Shown: positions 45,793 through 58,777, counted from the stretch's first letter. The stretch is 64,000 nucleotides of DNA from Aquilaria yunnanensis (GCA_039654915.1 CM077593.1:78348501-78412500); one strand, 5' to 3'. Made by a program: numbers and translations. The notes: generated by a model from the sequence alone, not told the origin.

Positions 45793-46930
45793 ACTACTAG
45801 AGTTACTGCATAAGTTCCTGAGCACAACTGTACTTATACCAGACTTGGCACTTTCAAACTACTAAGTGAATCACTTAGCTAGGTGGGATATTTCACTGCG
45901 GCCATCCTAAGCCGTCTATTGATTATTCAAATTTCTTGAAGGGTCTAGGCGAGGCTTAATCTTCCTGGCATCGCTTGGTCATTCCTGACTTATGGTTCAA
46001 ATTTCCATAAACTTACTGGCGTAAAAAGTAACTAACAGGTACCATAAGTTACTCGGCCCTATCTTGTAGTTAGTCCTTCACTTACTTGGCTAGCCTTACT
46101 AGTCGAGCACTTTTCTCCCATAATTTATCTCAGTGGCACTCGACTCCACTTAACCTCAGGATGGTGGCTACAAATTGGATACTATCCTTTGGTCCATGAA
46201 AGTCATTCCTATTGCTTAGGTTCTCTACCCAACCTCACCTTGCTGACCATGTGTCTGCCTCCACTAACTCCATTCCGAGCCCTGATGCCTTACCGAACCA
46301 CTTGTCAGTAACTCCACATCCATACTCACAGAGAACCTCCATAGTGGAAGCTTAAGGCCTTGTTGGTAAGCTTAAGGCCTTGTTGGTTTTGACCTCAAAC
46401 TCCTACTCTCATAGAAAAAGGGTATGAGAGTGCTCCTCTACTTTGCTATGTAGCATGCTTGAGCAAAAGCTCTCTGGTCTTAGTCAGTGCATCCTTGCCT
46501 CCATTGGTGTTGCCTAACCCATCCACAGTTGGTGGGTTCAACTCCTGAAACTATGGGGAATTCCTCAGCTTGGAGGTCCACACCTTCTACCCCTACGAAT
46601 AATGTTGCCTACCTCATTTTGAGGTTCTGAAAAGCTTCCCCTAAGATGGTGGTCACATCCCACTACTTGCACCAAGGTGTTGCCACTACCTTGGAGTAAG
46701 TTGAATAATCTACCCTAATGTTACCAAAACTAAACTGCTAGAATTCACTTCGAAACCTATAGCATCTGAAACTACATCTAACCTAGTTTTACCAATGCAA
46801 CGTGTAACCAAAGCAAGATAGTGCACATAGGATATACAAACTACTGGTTAGTGCTAACAATCCTAGCGCAATGACAACATCCTGATCTCATTCACCTAGC
46901 CCCCAACAACTCTTACTCGAGTTTAAAGCC
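45793..46930 (-). mobile_element. LARD internal region, right part
   Basis: Non-coding sequence between the solo LTR and the primer-binding site. A small tandem of AAGCTTAAGGCCTTGTTGGT occurs at about 46346-46388. Confidence 0.6.
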
Positions 46931-46946
46931 TTGCTCTGATATTGCC
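46931..46946 (-). other. Primer-binding site of the LARD
   Basis: On the minus strand GGCAATATCAGAGCAA follows the LTR end directly. It shares TATCAGAGC with the common plant initiator-tRNA-Met site TGGTATCAGAGC. It fixes the minus orientation of the element. Confidence 0.7.
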
Positions 46947-49653
46947 TGTTATGTCCCTACCCCGAATGGGGCCCTTCCAGGAAGACTACGGAACCGAAGT
47001 ACTACACTAGTGGCAGTTGGCTAGTTAATTGCTTGTTTCATTTAAAACCTTTTATGCATTTAGTTATTAACCTACAATGCAACATACATGAGCTTGCTTT
47101 GACTTTAAGTAACAAACATGAAAAGAAGCTAAAACATTGCGTGCAATTTATTAAAACAAATTTAAAACACAAGCCAAAGAATAAAACATAAGTGTATTTA
47201 CTATAAGAAATAACCATGCATGTGCATCATTACGTTAGAAATAACTATACACATACCCAAAAACAACTAAAATGCTACTTAACCACCAACAATAAACTAG
47301 AATTGATAACGATTCACTAGGTGGGTACCTATAACACAAATGCTAGCTCAGCAACCCTCTAAGGTCATTGGCTCCTTATAGATACAATCTGCACAACAAC
47401 ACTAAAAGGAGTGAGAATCTGAAGATTTCTAGTAAGGGATTTGGGTACCTTCAAAGAAACATTAAAAACCTGCAAACAAAAAGCTGATGACACTCATATA
47501 TATAATTTATGAAATCTACTATGGGCCTTGTGTAGTTTGAGGCCTAACATATGTGCATATATTCAAGTCCCTTGGAACCCTACCTCTTCCTAGTCCTCAT
47601 ACGGATGTCACCCCATGCTTAGCGACTTCTTGGCCCTTAACTCACTCCTAGTAAGCCTTGGCTTGCTGATGTCCTATTGTGCTATGCTCACTGAAAATCC
47701 TTCTCTTTGTTGTTGTACAGGTGAACATGGTGGATGCTCTTTGTTAGTGTTCTAAGGAACTCACACTAAGTGTATTAGGCTCCCACATAGTGCCTTGAGC
47801 CATTGGCTCACCTACGCCACTACGGTAGTAAGCCTCCACCCAATTAGGCGTATTGGGCTCCCACATGGTGTCTTGAGCTAATAAGCTCACCTAGAGCACC
47901 AAGGTACTAAGCCTGGCCATTTAACCTACCAAGGATGTACTAAGCTTTCACTTGTACCTTAAGTTACAACTTGGCTAGGCAACAAGTGCACTAAGCCTTC
48001 ATCCATAGTGCTCCACTATCCACCATTACTTGGTTCACCCTATTATGTTAAGATTTTCTTTAGATGGACACAATTTACTAGGTTTCATTGAACCCCTCAT
48101 GTACACTAGGATTTCTCATTGGTGTCTTATGCTTAAAGGTTTCAACTCAACTACCAATGTGCTAAACCCCCTTCTTATTATAGTGCTCCAAGCTTCTCTT
48201 AGATCACTTTGCTTCATGTTTCCTTTGTACCCAATAAAACTTGATCCACTAACTAGTGCTTTAAGGAGCTATAAGGGGTACCAAGGTACCATTGGTCACC
48301 TCTCACCATAAGGCCTTTTAAGCACTCATTGGACCTTCACTTTGAATAGAAATACAAAAAAACCTAGGCAAATTTAGCCTTGGCTGAGCATGAAAGATGT
48401 AGATCTTTCTCTTAGCTTCGCGTGGAATGTTAAATCGCCCCAATCAGACACTCGAGTGAAAAGTTATTGTGAAAATACTACAGTATGTCAATGCTATCGA
48501 GTGCTGGCGCCTAGGCACTAGAATCGATGTTGTAGCACCAGAGGCCTCTTTTCTTTGGGTTCCAAATCATGTTCTAGGCACTACAGTGCCCTTTGGCACT
48601 GCAGCACCAGGCCTTTAAGCCTTGCATTTCTAAACTTTGTCCATAACATGTTTGGGGGCGTACCAAGCCACCCAAACCTTCAAACCAAGCCTTGCCAAGC
48701 TCCAAATCCTTAGAACTACTACAATAAGCCATAATCAAGCCAAACTAACCAAGCATCATGGGCTAAATTGTACTACCCAAGAGCTTGATTGCCACTAGTC
48801 CATCATAACACAAATCTCACCATAATAATACATATATTGCAAACCACTTGAAACCAACATTCAAGTAACTAAGACATGAGTTATAGGAGTATGTAAACTT
48901 CCCTTACCACAATTGAGAAGAACAAGCAATATCAGGCATCCAATGAAGCAAAATGGCTTCTCTAAAGGGTTTTCGTATGGTTCCATACAAATTGAACACA
49001 ATGGAACCAAAATAAGCTTAACCAAGCTAGACCCTAGCTCATGGAACCTTATGAAACCAAGAACACCTCACAATCAACAAGTCCAAACTAAAACTAGAGC
49101 TTACCTAGCTTCAAAATGTGATTTTGAGCTCAAACCAAGCAACCCATGCAAAAACAAGCTTCTTTCCACATGGGTTCTTCATGTGGCTTTGATTTCCACC
49201 AAGAATTGAAGATTTTGTGAAGATTTGGCCATGGAATTGAAGATAGGCGGAAGGGTTACGAAAATGGAAGGTTTCCCCATACCCTTGAAAAAGGTTTAAA
49301 ATGCTTTCCTCCCACCTTTAGCCAAACAACTTCTTTAATTTTGCCAAAAAGACCCCATATTGAAATAGTGCTATAAGGCTTGGCAATTTAGTCCAACTCT
49401 TTGGTTTCTTGTCACTAAGGTCCAAAAGAACAACTTATGAGCTTAAATACCAAACCTATCACCTTGAGGTACAAAATGACCATTTTTCCCTTGGTGACAC
49501 TTAGGTGCCAAAATGGCCGAGGAACCGTCTAACCCTTAATAGACTTGCTTGACTTAGTAATTCAAACTAATTGAGGTATTAAACTAGATATTTTGACTTG
49601 TTTAACAAGTCTTACTTGACCATTGAAGGTTCATTGCCTAGAGGGCTGTAATA
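46947..49653 (-). repeat. 5' LTR of the LARD
   Basis: Starts TGTTATGTCCCTACCCC on the + strand and ends GAGGGCTGTAATA. It is the direct-repeat partner of 39100-41963, with many substitutions and several small indels, so the insertion is old. Confidence 0.85.
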
Positions 49654-50516
49654 ATTTGTGTTGGAGCATTCATGAAGATGATAGCCCGAAACCTCAAGTC
49701 TCTTTCTCCAGGAAGGTTGATTATAGAGGTGGTGAGGCTAGGACATGCCAACATAGATTCATTAAGGTCGATAAGGTTGTTGAAGAATACCACACTTTTT
49801 TATGCCTTGGAGAAGTTTATATTAAAGACCCAGAAGGACGTACAGGAGGAAAAGGAGGCAGATGAGGCCATTACAGTCAGACCATCGACTGCTGGAGCTA
49901 TTAAGGAGGGAATTGTGCCGAGTGGTGCAGTTATTGAGCAGAGGGTGGAAGAGAAAGTTCTAGGGTAACCATTGCTACTAAGGATGTTGGAGAGACTGGC
50001 GTGGATCCCATGGCTGTGGAGTCGAGTATTAAGGTCAGGGCTACTGAAGATCCCACTGCACCTACACAGATGATGATGGCTTTGAGCACTTCTATCGATC
50101 CTTTTACTGATCTTATGCAGAAAGTTCAATTAATTACCCAATTCATGGTTTTATGGTTTTAAAGGTTAAGGATAGTGAGCTTAAGTTTAGTGTGATTTGT
50201 GCTTTTTACTTTGCATGAAAATTTGATGTTCTCTCTTTTAGCTTCAAAAGATATGAGTTGCTACCTTGAGAATGAATTGTTCCCATTTATTATTTTGTTT
50301 TGAAAAGTGTTAGATTGAAGGTATTACATGCTCGTTAGTCTTGTTAACTTCTCAAGACCCTTAAATTCTCAATCCTCTCTATACCTTTTTTACTCAAGAG
50401 TATGATTCAAGGATTTTATAATTTAATGGTTTTAAAGTTTTGATTTTTCTTGTTCAATTTTTTCTTTTGAGTTTTTGCTTAAGGGCAAGCAAAAGTTCAA
50501 GTGCAGGGGAAAAATA
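49654..50516 (+). pseudogene. Right part of the split ORF and 3' end of an Athila-like element
   Basis: The frame from 49654 continues the left part at 39099 after one ATTTG copy: it reads ICVGAFMKMIARNL and stays open to 49968, with acidic EEKEADEA sequence. From 49969 the sequence is non-coding. It ends in CTTAAGGGCAAGCAAAAG, then TTCAAGTGCAGGGG (about 50478-50509), the polypurine-type tract seen before Athila/Tat 3' LTRs. Confidence 0.5.
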
Positions 50517-51915
50517 TGATATGTTCATATTTAGTCATGCTTTCTATATGCTTTTTGCTTATATTTGCTTGTCTTTGGAGAAATTTAAGCTAGGATATGG
50601 TACTTAATTGGTTTATATTTGATTCTCATGTTACATTTAAGCTTCATTTGAGTTAGAAAGGATTTTTGCAAAGTCTTAGAGCTAAATTGCAAGTTTTGGC
50701 AAAGTTTGGAGTAGACATGCCTCACAACATGCCCTAGTACATGTCTGAGTTACATGCCCATGTTCTAAACTGTGTTATATTTCAAAATATTTTAAGTTTT
50801 AAAGGCATTACATAGCCTAGAACATGACCATGTACCAAAGTATGTTTGCTATTTTTAGGGTTTTTGGGTTATTTCATAAAGGAAGAATAGAGAGTATTGG
50901 GGAGGTAGAAAAATAGCATGAAAAAAAAAGTATTTGAAGAGAAAGGTTGTTGAACAGCAGTTATGATGATCAACAATATTTAATGCACATCGAATTAAGG
51001 ATTCGTTAGAGGAGAAGCAATTCAAAGATGAAGACTTCTTTCCTTAGTTTATCTTTGATTCTATTGTGTTCATTTTACAACACTATGAACTAAATTTTCT
51101 TACTTATGCTTAGAGTAGATGAACCCTGGGATGATTTTATGAATGTGATGACTTTTTAGTTTAATATGGTTATGTTTTTCTTGTGATCTATCCAATGTTC
51201 TTTGATGCGTTTATTAATAGTAGCCAGCCTATTAACTCAATATGGTATGATGAACATGTGATAAGTAGTGTCCCGTGTGTTTGTTGTGGATCTCCGTTGG
51301 ATGGTAGAGATATTATTGTAATCGGGAATAATAGGTGCGATATCATACCTCTGGACTTGGGTGAAACCTAGTAATGGGTTGTAGGACTAGTAATGCATTT
51401 GTAAGAAGCATGGTAGGCTTAGACACCCTATTGGTGACTTAAGAATAGTGATTAGTATAATGGTAATAACAGGGAGCTAATCTAATTTAGATACTAGTCC
51501 ACGGTCCAAGTTAATTATAATCCTGTTAAACCGAAGTAAAATCAACCCATGGGATTTTTAGGGGGATTCAATTCTAAGTGTACGATATCTTATTATTGAT
51601 TGTCTGAATTGTTTTTCCACCGCTGGTAGTTAGTTGTTAATTATTTTTACTGCATTAGTTTAGTTTAGTTGATTCCTAGTAGTTAAATAAAAAAAAATTT
51701 TTAATTTCGGTTAGATAATAAAGAAAGGTCAAGCAGAGTAGACTATCTCTGTTCTTTGGGGAAAATGATCTTGGTACTTGCCACTGCTATACTTTGATAA
51801 TAGGTAGACTTGCTTATGAGTTCACATAGGTGGACTTGCCTGTGAGTTCACATATTTATAACTATAGAGAGATTTGACACTTCCATATTTATTATAGTGT
51901 AATGGGTAAGGTTTA
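50517..51915 (+). mobile_element. Athila-like LTR, + orientation
   Basis: It starts TGATATGTTCATATTTAG just after the polypurine tract. It matches, in inverted order, the block at about 57300-58777 from its start to the part with AGAGATTTGACACTTCC (about 51866). The match fades near 51915, where a different element begins. ACATGCC/CCATGT words recur inside (50715-50840). Confidence 0.65.
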
Positions 51916-51929
51916 TGTGAATTATGAAC

Positions 51930-53145
51930 TTACCAGTGTGACATAAGTTTTAAATGAATGCAAAGTATGCCTATGTGGGTTAGTTGGGGGATTGAAACAG
52001 GTTAGGAACCAGAGCTCCTAAGAGCGTGGTAAAAAAAGCTCTTTTTGAAAGGCATAGCTGAGAGGGCGAAGCAACTTGAGTAAGGCCTAACAAGATATAG
52101 TAGTGTCATGTTAATCGATGTTGGGTATGCGAGGCACCTAAGTAAAGTTGGCATATGGTGCCAAATATGAATCTTAAGTGATTGAAGAAACCTAAGGAAG
52201 GGGCTGTAGTGGCTAAGAGCACCTTGCTGCCAAAGGAAGCCTAGTTGTATAAAGAAAGACTCCTAAATAACGAGAATTTAAAAAGACAGTAAAGGTACCT
52301 TAACAGTTAAAGACTAAAACAAAAATTTTGTTAAGCGGCTAAGGGATAGCAAAGGGCCTAAGTGTATTAAGAGATTTTCCTAGATGAGTCAATCATTGAA
52401 GACTTGGGCTGTGTGTATCACACCCAAGAAAACTTGAGAGTTGAAGAGTCTGTATGGGCTAACGTGCCCATGTCAAGGCTATAGGTGTTAAACTTGTGAA
52501 CCTTTTGGAGTTAATGGATCCTTGGGTAGTAATTGCTAATAAACTATCTAAAAAATCCAAAAGTAAGCTATCATGAAGAGTTGTGTCCCTAGGGCACTAA
52601 GGGGGCAAAAACCCTAAGTTATACCTAAAGTGGATTAAGTGCCTAAGTTGGTATATGAGTTGTTAAGTAAAGAGTGTCATGAGCACTAGCAAGTGGTGAC
52701 CTAAGAAACACCTGAGTAGGTCTTGAAAGCCCAAGTGTGATGTAGGGTTGTGTTATGTCCTACCAAGAGTTGATTTCATAAATGTGAGACCAAGCGCTCT
52801 TAGAAGTACCTTATAGGGAGGTAATAGGCCAAAGGAGAGCAAGTACCCATACACTACTTAGGCCTACGTGAAGAATGGGAGCTTGGCGAGCTGCCTTATG
52901 AAGCAAGTTAAAGTGTTCAACCCATAAGTCAAGCCTTTACTGAAAGTCTCTGGAGAAGTACCTTAAAATGTTTCTTAACCAGTAAATCAAGAAGCTAAGA
53001 GTACGAGATAAGCTCATGGTTAAAAGCTATGGATTTCCATAGTAAGCAAATGATGATGGGTAAAAGCTAAATGGGATGTAAGAGAAGTGGTAAGCTCGAT
53101 TAAGAATCAAAATTTTGGGGACCAAATTTTTATAGGAAGGAAGAA
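51930..53145 (+). mobile_element. Tekay-like Ty3/gypsy 3' non-coding region
   Basis: The sequence is non-coding and rich in CTAAG and AAGTG words. It ends in GGGGACCAAATTTTTATAGG, then AAGGAAGA, a polypurine tract of the chromovirus Tekay/Del type, directly followed by an LTR start at 53146. Confidence 0.5.
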
Positions 53146-53950
53146 TGTAAAGGCCTTCTAAATATAGACCGTAGCTTGGATAGGGCAAGTAAGTGAAAAA
53201 TCCTAGGAAATTACTCAATTTATGTTCTATTATCCAATTGAAGCATGTTTGTTAAGTTTTAGAAGGTTATGAAGTCATTAGAGGCACCTAAGGCTTACAG
53301 GGGGCATTTTCATAATTTTTCCCAAAATCAGCGACAAGTTCATAAATTCAGTGAAAATGAGGCCATGAGTGTAATTCATGACCTAAGTAAGCAAGAACAT
53401 AAGTTTTATAGCCTACAAGAACCAAAGAAGTTAGTGAAAGGGCTTAAATGTGCAAAGTTGTAATTTTGAGCTAAATGTGATAAAATGGACACGTAAGGCT
53501 AAAATTGGCTTGAGCTAAGTTAAGGAGGCTAAGTGGACTTCCTTATATCTTCTTTTAGAGTCCATGAAAGGTCTAAGAAAGGCTAAAAATGTGGCTAAGA
53601 AAAGTTTTGGAGGTTAAGTGATCAAAAGATTGAAGTCGAGGGAGTGGATGGTGCATTATGGCTTTAAAAGGGGTTAAGGCATAGAAGAGATGTACTGTTC
53701 ATCATTTGCTACACCTCAACCTACGTTTTTATCCTCCACCTCCATAGCCCAACCTCTAAACTTCAATGAAAATGTAATCTCATGAAGGAAATTGAGTCCC
53801 TAAGTGTGTATAATAGTGCTTAAGCATTGTTTTTGAAGATTGGTGTGTTGTGGTGTTCATGGAGGTTTAAGCTCAAAATCAAGTTAGTTGCCCATTCCCT
53901 AGCTTAAGTTTGGTTCTTGCTTGATTGGGTAGCACATATTATATATTTTT
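53146..53950 (+). mobile_element. Tekay-like LTR, truncated
   Basis: It starts TGTAAAGGCCTTCTAAAT after the polypurine tract. The style resembles the solo LTR at 43620. Its CA end was not found; the sequence character changes near 53950. Confidence 0.5.
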
Positions 53951-55789
53951 CAATATTATTATTTCATCCGTTTATGTTATATCACCTAATAAATTACATT
54001 AGAAAGTCGATTAGCCTTGGAGTTAAATGCAATAAATTTTCTCTCACCATATCCAATGTTAACTTAAACAGATTACGCATTGAATAAATATTTATTAATT
54101 TTTTTTCCATTGACACACTAATTCATGTTTAATTAAGTAAGTTAGATCTGTTTATTGAAATGAGTTCAATCAACTGGAAAATATAGCAATCTCGAATACA
54201 AACATCATCTTCCCATAATGCGATTCGTTAAAATAAATTATCACAATTGATTCAAAGAAATTAATAAATGATGTTTTCATTAATGGCTTCAATTGAGATA
54301 ATGCGCTACCAATTGCATATTTAAATTTGGAAATATCATTTCACTTTATAATATATTAATAAAAAACAAAAACTTGGAAAGTGTACAATTAGCTTTAAAA
54401 ATCGAAATGGTGCGAAATATAAAATTGGACTTCAAAATCATCTTTAAAAATAAAATTTTAAAATTGCTTAACCAACTTTTTAGATGAGCGTGAAATTTAA
54501 GTTAGGGATAAATTTAGAAATATCATGTAAAATTATTTGAATTATGAGTTAACTAAATTAAATTTTATTTATTTTATTTCTAAATCAAATTTTGGATGGA
54601 AGTAAAAAATGATGGCTTTGACTGCTGCGTATTATCACCTTATTGCATTAGAGGGTTAGGGGGCATGTTCGATAATCCAAGTGTAAAATATTGCTGTTAA
54701 TTTACAAAAAAAAAAGAAAAATCCGCTATGTGTCATATCTAGAGTATGCTTGTTATGAGAAACCTCAACAATACCTTACTTAGATTTTCCTGCTTTATAT
54801 ATATAGATTAGCTAATTGTAACTAAGTGACTTGAGTTCCAATGGCTCAGGCTAAGCACTTCTGCATGCCTCTGGGTTAGGCATTCCATCACAGTTATGAA
54901 CAACTATTCCACGATCCCTTATAAATCATTTAGATAATCTTACATGGATGCACCTTTTTAGTATTTCACCCATGGCAATCTTACAAAATCAAATATTTTC
55001 TGCCGGTTTTTGAAGCTTATAACTCTTTAAGCTTGTTCGAAAATGTCCTTGCATGAGTCTCCGCATAATTGTGGTTTTATGCATTATCTTTGACAAACTG
55101 TAGGATGAAATCACATACTTGTTCATGCTCAAATGCTCAATCCTCATCTCTACTGTATTTGGTAAGTACATCTCTGTCACATATAAGAGATCATTGATCT
55201 TATTTCTCCATGTGATAATTCAAGCCACTTAAGCTAATCATCGTGCTTGTCTCTGTGTCCGTGATTCTAATCAATGCATAGTATCAAGAAAAAAATGACA
55301 AATAGCAATGAATTTGACTTATTTTTTGAGTGGCAATTAGAGAACATACAAAAAGTATATATAAGCAAGTGACTTTGCTTTAATTATAGTTGTTGGGCAT
55401 AGCTGATGCCAACTTTGAGGGCAATATGATCATTAAAAATAATATTAAAAAATTTATATGATTTATCCTTAATTTTGAGTTACGTCCATGAGACAAACTA
55501 TAAGATTTTTCATTATTAAAATAGCACATGCAAAGAGAGAGAGAGAGATAAATTTCTCTAAAAAAGGTTATGGGTGTAAAGTACTAATTAGATATACCCA
55601 AAATAATAATTCTCAAATATTTTCCAAATAACCCAAATAGATATCTCAATATTTTGTCAGTTAAAAAATCTTTCTTATTCACAATATTTTTTTCAAAGTA
55701 AGTATTTTTTGCATTCACTTTTGTTTGTCTGCTAGAAATTGAAGAACCAGAGGCTATGTATAGGAATTCCATTCTATTAACTACTTTTA
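53951..55789. other. AT-rich DNA without recognisable genes
   Basis: Only short frames occur. A (GA)n microsatellite lies at 55539-55549. Part of 54990-55500 may belong to the LINE remnant on the minus strand but shows no firm motif. Confidence 0.4.
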
Positions 55790-56010
55790 TTATTCACCTT
55801 GTTTTATTGTTCGTCCATGACTACTTTTCAGCCACAGTTTATTGTCCACATAGTGGCATGCCACGTTTTCAATAAGAACTAATAAATTGTAAAATATGTG
55901 TATGACCGATTCCTCCCCATCTTCGCATCTAGGGCAAGTGGACTGCGTTGCTACACGCCTAATAAGCAGATTACTGCTAGGAAGCAAGGCATTCTAGCGC
56001 ATTGTCCAAG
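55790..56010 (-). pseudogene. LINE zinc-binding domain (zf-RVT) remnant
   Basis: The minus strand reads NLLIRRVATQSTCPRCEDGE, then ESVIHIFYNLL. This is the CPxC...E.xHxxx pattern of the zinc-binding region after plant LINE reverse transcriptases. It has stops on both sides and no RT is nearby. Confidence 0.65.
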
Positions 56011-56349
56011 GAAAATTCTTGAGCATATTAGGGAAGAACTCGCCTAACATTTTTAGACTTGTGGAGTTGTGTAGAACAAGAGTATTCCCTAGGTGACTCA
56101 TTTGTGTCATTTCTTATCGTCTCTTAGTATCAAACGAGGTTATTTTCTACCCACATTTTATAGTGGGTATTTTTTTTCTGAAAATTCTTGAGCATATTAG
56201 GGAAGAACTCGCCTAACATTTTTAGACTTGTCGAGTTGTGTAGAACAAGAGTATTCCCTAGGTGACTCATTTGTGTCATTTCTTATCATCTCTTAGTATC
56301 AAAAGAGGTTATTTTCTACCCACATTTTATAGTGGGTATTTTTTTTCTT
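56011..56349. repeat. 169-bp tandem duplication
   Basis: Copy 1 is 56011-56179 and copy 2 is 56180-56348, each starting GAAAATTCTTGAGCATATTAG and ending in TAGTGGGTATTTTTTTTC. Only about three or four single-base changes separate them. The duplication starts inside the LINE remnant. Confidence 0.9.
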
Positions 56350-57137
56350 AAATTTATCAATAAAATAAATAGTAATAATAAATAATTAAAAAATTCTTAG
56401 CCATAAACTTATCCTAATAAATTAAAATTTTACTTTATTTTAATTTTAAGCTAGGTTTTTTTTATATCATGTTCTTATCATTCAAATGATTAGTTATAAA
56501 ATGATGAATATTTTTTCTTTAACATAATACATATACATGCTTTGAAATGATGAATATTTTTTGTGTTACTAAAGAAGTGTTTACTAAAAAATTTCACCTT
56601 CTATCAATTCAAATTTCAATATTTAATATTAGTAAAAAATTTATTTAGAAAAATTTGCTTTCAATTTTACCAGTTATGGACAAAATTACTTTATTAAACC
56701 ATATAAATTTTGAATTAAATAACTCAATTAAAAAAATTAAAGGAAAAATAAAAAAATTTAAGGAGTAAGAGATGAAATGGAAAAGTTTTTAAAATTTAAT
56801 AATTGATAGTGACCAATATATTACTTTAAAAGATAAAAAAAACAATAATAAAATATTTAGGACTGAAAGAGCACATAAAAAAAATATAGTTAAGTAGTTA
56901 TTATTTATTAAGTTTGTGATTAAAACATAATATGGGTTGAACTTAGTGACGAAAATGGGAAAGAAAAGAAATTCAGGAAGTGAAATTGTAGTTTAAACAT
57001 AGGAAAAAGTGAAACAGTTTGAGACCCTCAAAATTACAACATAGGCCCCTATGACACAATTTCCTTTAAAGAAGAGGACCAAGCTTTAAAAAAAGTCAAT
57101 CACGTCCAGCAAAAAAGCCAAAAAAAAAAGGAATCGG
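56350..57137. other. Very AT-rich DNA
   Basis: A/T runs dominate; no coding, RNA or element border is recognisable. Confidence 0.45.
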
Positions 57138-57179
57138 CACTGTTGATGAACAATGTTTGGCACTATTCATCAACAATGC
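57138..57179. repeat. Imperfect inverted repeat, ~19-bp arms
   Basis: GCACTGTTGATGAACAATG faces CACTATTCATCAACAATGC across about 4 bases. The arms differ at two or three positions and could form a hairpin. Confidence 0.6.
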
Positions 57180-57299
57180 AAAACTCTTGAATTTTAGAAT
57201 ATAAATATAATGACATTACGGAGAAAGAGTCCAGACTATTGTGTCTTTCTCATTAGCATCTCTATATAAAAAAAAAAATGGTAGATATGACCTCCACTT

Positions 57300-58777
57300 C
57301 CTCTTCATGAAATAAATTTCTAAGGTTTTCCAAATTCCAATGTGATTTTGCGTCTTTAGTTCATAAAAACTCTTCCCACTATACTAATGAATAATGTGGA
57401 TGTGTCAAATCTCTTTATACTTAAAAAGATATGAACTCACAGGCAAATGCACCTATCATCAAAGTATGACAATGATAAGTATCAAGATCATTTTTTCCGA
57501 AGAACAAAGTTGTCTACCATGTTCAACCTTGCTATATTATCTAACGAATAATTAAGAGGGTTGTTTTGCTAACTATGAATTAACTAAACCAAACAATATA
57601 GTAAAAACAAATCAACAAATAATTACTAGCAGTGGAAAATAAGTAGAAATTCAACAATAAGATATGTCATACTTAGACTCACATCCCCCCAGAAAGCTAT
57701 TGTGTTATTCTTTCTTTGGTTTAATAGGCATATGACTAACCTGGACTATAGAGTACTACCTAAATAAGATTAGCTTTCTATTTTCCCCACTCACTAACCC
57801 TTATTCTCAAGTCACCAATAGGGTGGCTAGTCTTACCATGCTTCCTAAGAAAGCATTAATAGTCCTATGACCCAACTACTAGGTTTTACCATAGTCCAAA
57901 GGTATTATAGTGCACTTATTATTCCTGACTACGATAATATCTCTTCTACCCAACAGTGATCCTCAACAAACATACCGGACACCACCGGCATATATTCATC
58001 ATCCCACATTGAATTAATAGGCTAGCTACTATTAATCAATACAACAAAGCACATTGGATAGATTAAAAGAAAACCATACTTATATTAAACTAAAAGCAAT
58101 AACAATTACAATATCATCTTAGGGTTCATCTACTCTAAGTTTGAGCATAGAATTTAGTTCATCATGTTGAAAACTAAACACAACAAAAATAAAGACAAGC
58201 TAGGAAAAGAAGCCTCCATCTTTGAACCACTTCCCCTCTAAGGAATCCTTGACCTGATGCACATTAATCGATGTTGATTATCAGAACTACCTCCAGTAGC
58301 TTTATCCTATTAAGATTTAACTATTTTTTTTTTTGTATATTTTCACTTGTTTCCCTCATCTCTTCTATTTCTCATCTAAATTAACTCGATAAAACCTTAA
58401 CAGGAAGCAAACACAGTTTTATGACATAATAGTGTTCAAAGCCATGTTTGACTTCTAGAACGTAAAAATCATGTACTTTAATGATAGAGTTAGGAACATG
58501 GGCGTAACAACAAACATGAATGTGTTTGGCATGAACACAGGCATGTTTACATTTGACATAGGCATGTACCAAGCCATGTTTGACCTAACTTTGACCAAAA
58601 CTTGCAATTTAGCTCAAAAAGTTGCACAAAATACTTTCTAACTAAAAAAAAAACTGAAATATGACTTGAAAATAAAATATGAACTAATTATGCACCAAAA
58701 TCTACTAAAAACACATAAAAGACAAGCTAACATCAAGAAAAAGCATATAGAAAACATGTATAGAAATGAGCATATCA
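57300..58777 (-). mobile_element. Athila-like 3' LTR, - orientation
   Basis: On the minus strand it starts TGATATGCTCATTTC at 58777 and matches the + LTR at 50517-51915, including a TGATCTTGATACTTATCA block and AGAGATTTGACACATCC (about 57400-57500). Its far end is not sharp; a TATA-like ATATAGAGATGC on the minus strand near 57265 may still be inside. It is the 3' LTR of the element extending to the right edge. Confidence 0.65.

Larger units (their letters stand above)
39100..49653 (-). mobile_element. Large non-coding LTR retrotransposon (LARD-like)
   Basis: Two direct repeats of 2.86 kb (39100-41963) and 2.71 kb (46947-49653) flank an internal part that lacks gag, protease, RT or integrase. 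A primer-binding site sits directly beside the right LTR, so the element reads on the minus strand. The copies end TG...CA style (TGTTATG...CATAACA on the + strand). The flanks carry the same 5 bp, ATTTG, at 39095-39099 and 49654-49658. The internal region is interrupted by a solo LTR at 43620-45792; without it the internal part is only about 2.8 kb. Length and lack of coding fit a LARD that depends on another element for transposition. Confidence 0.85.
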
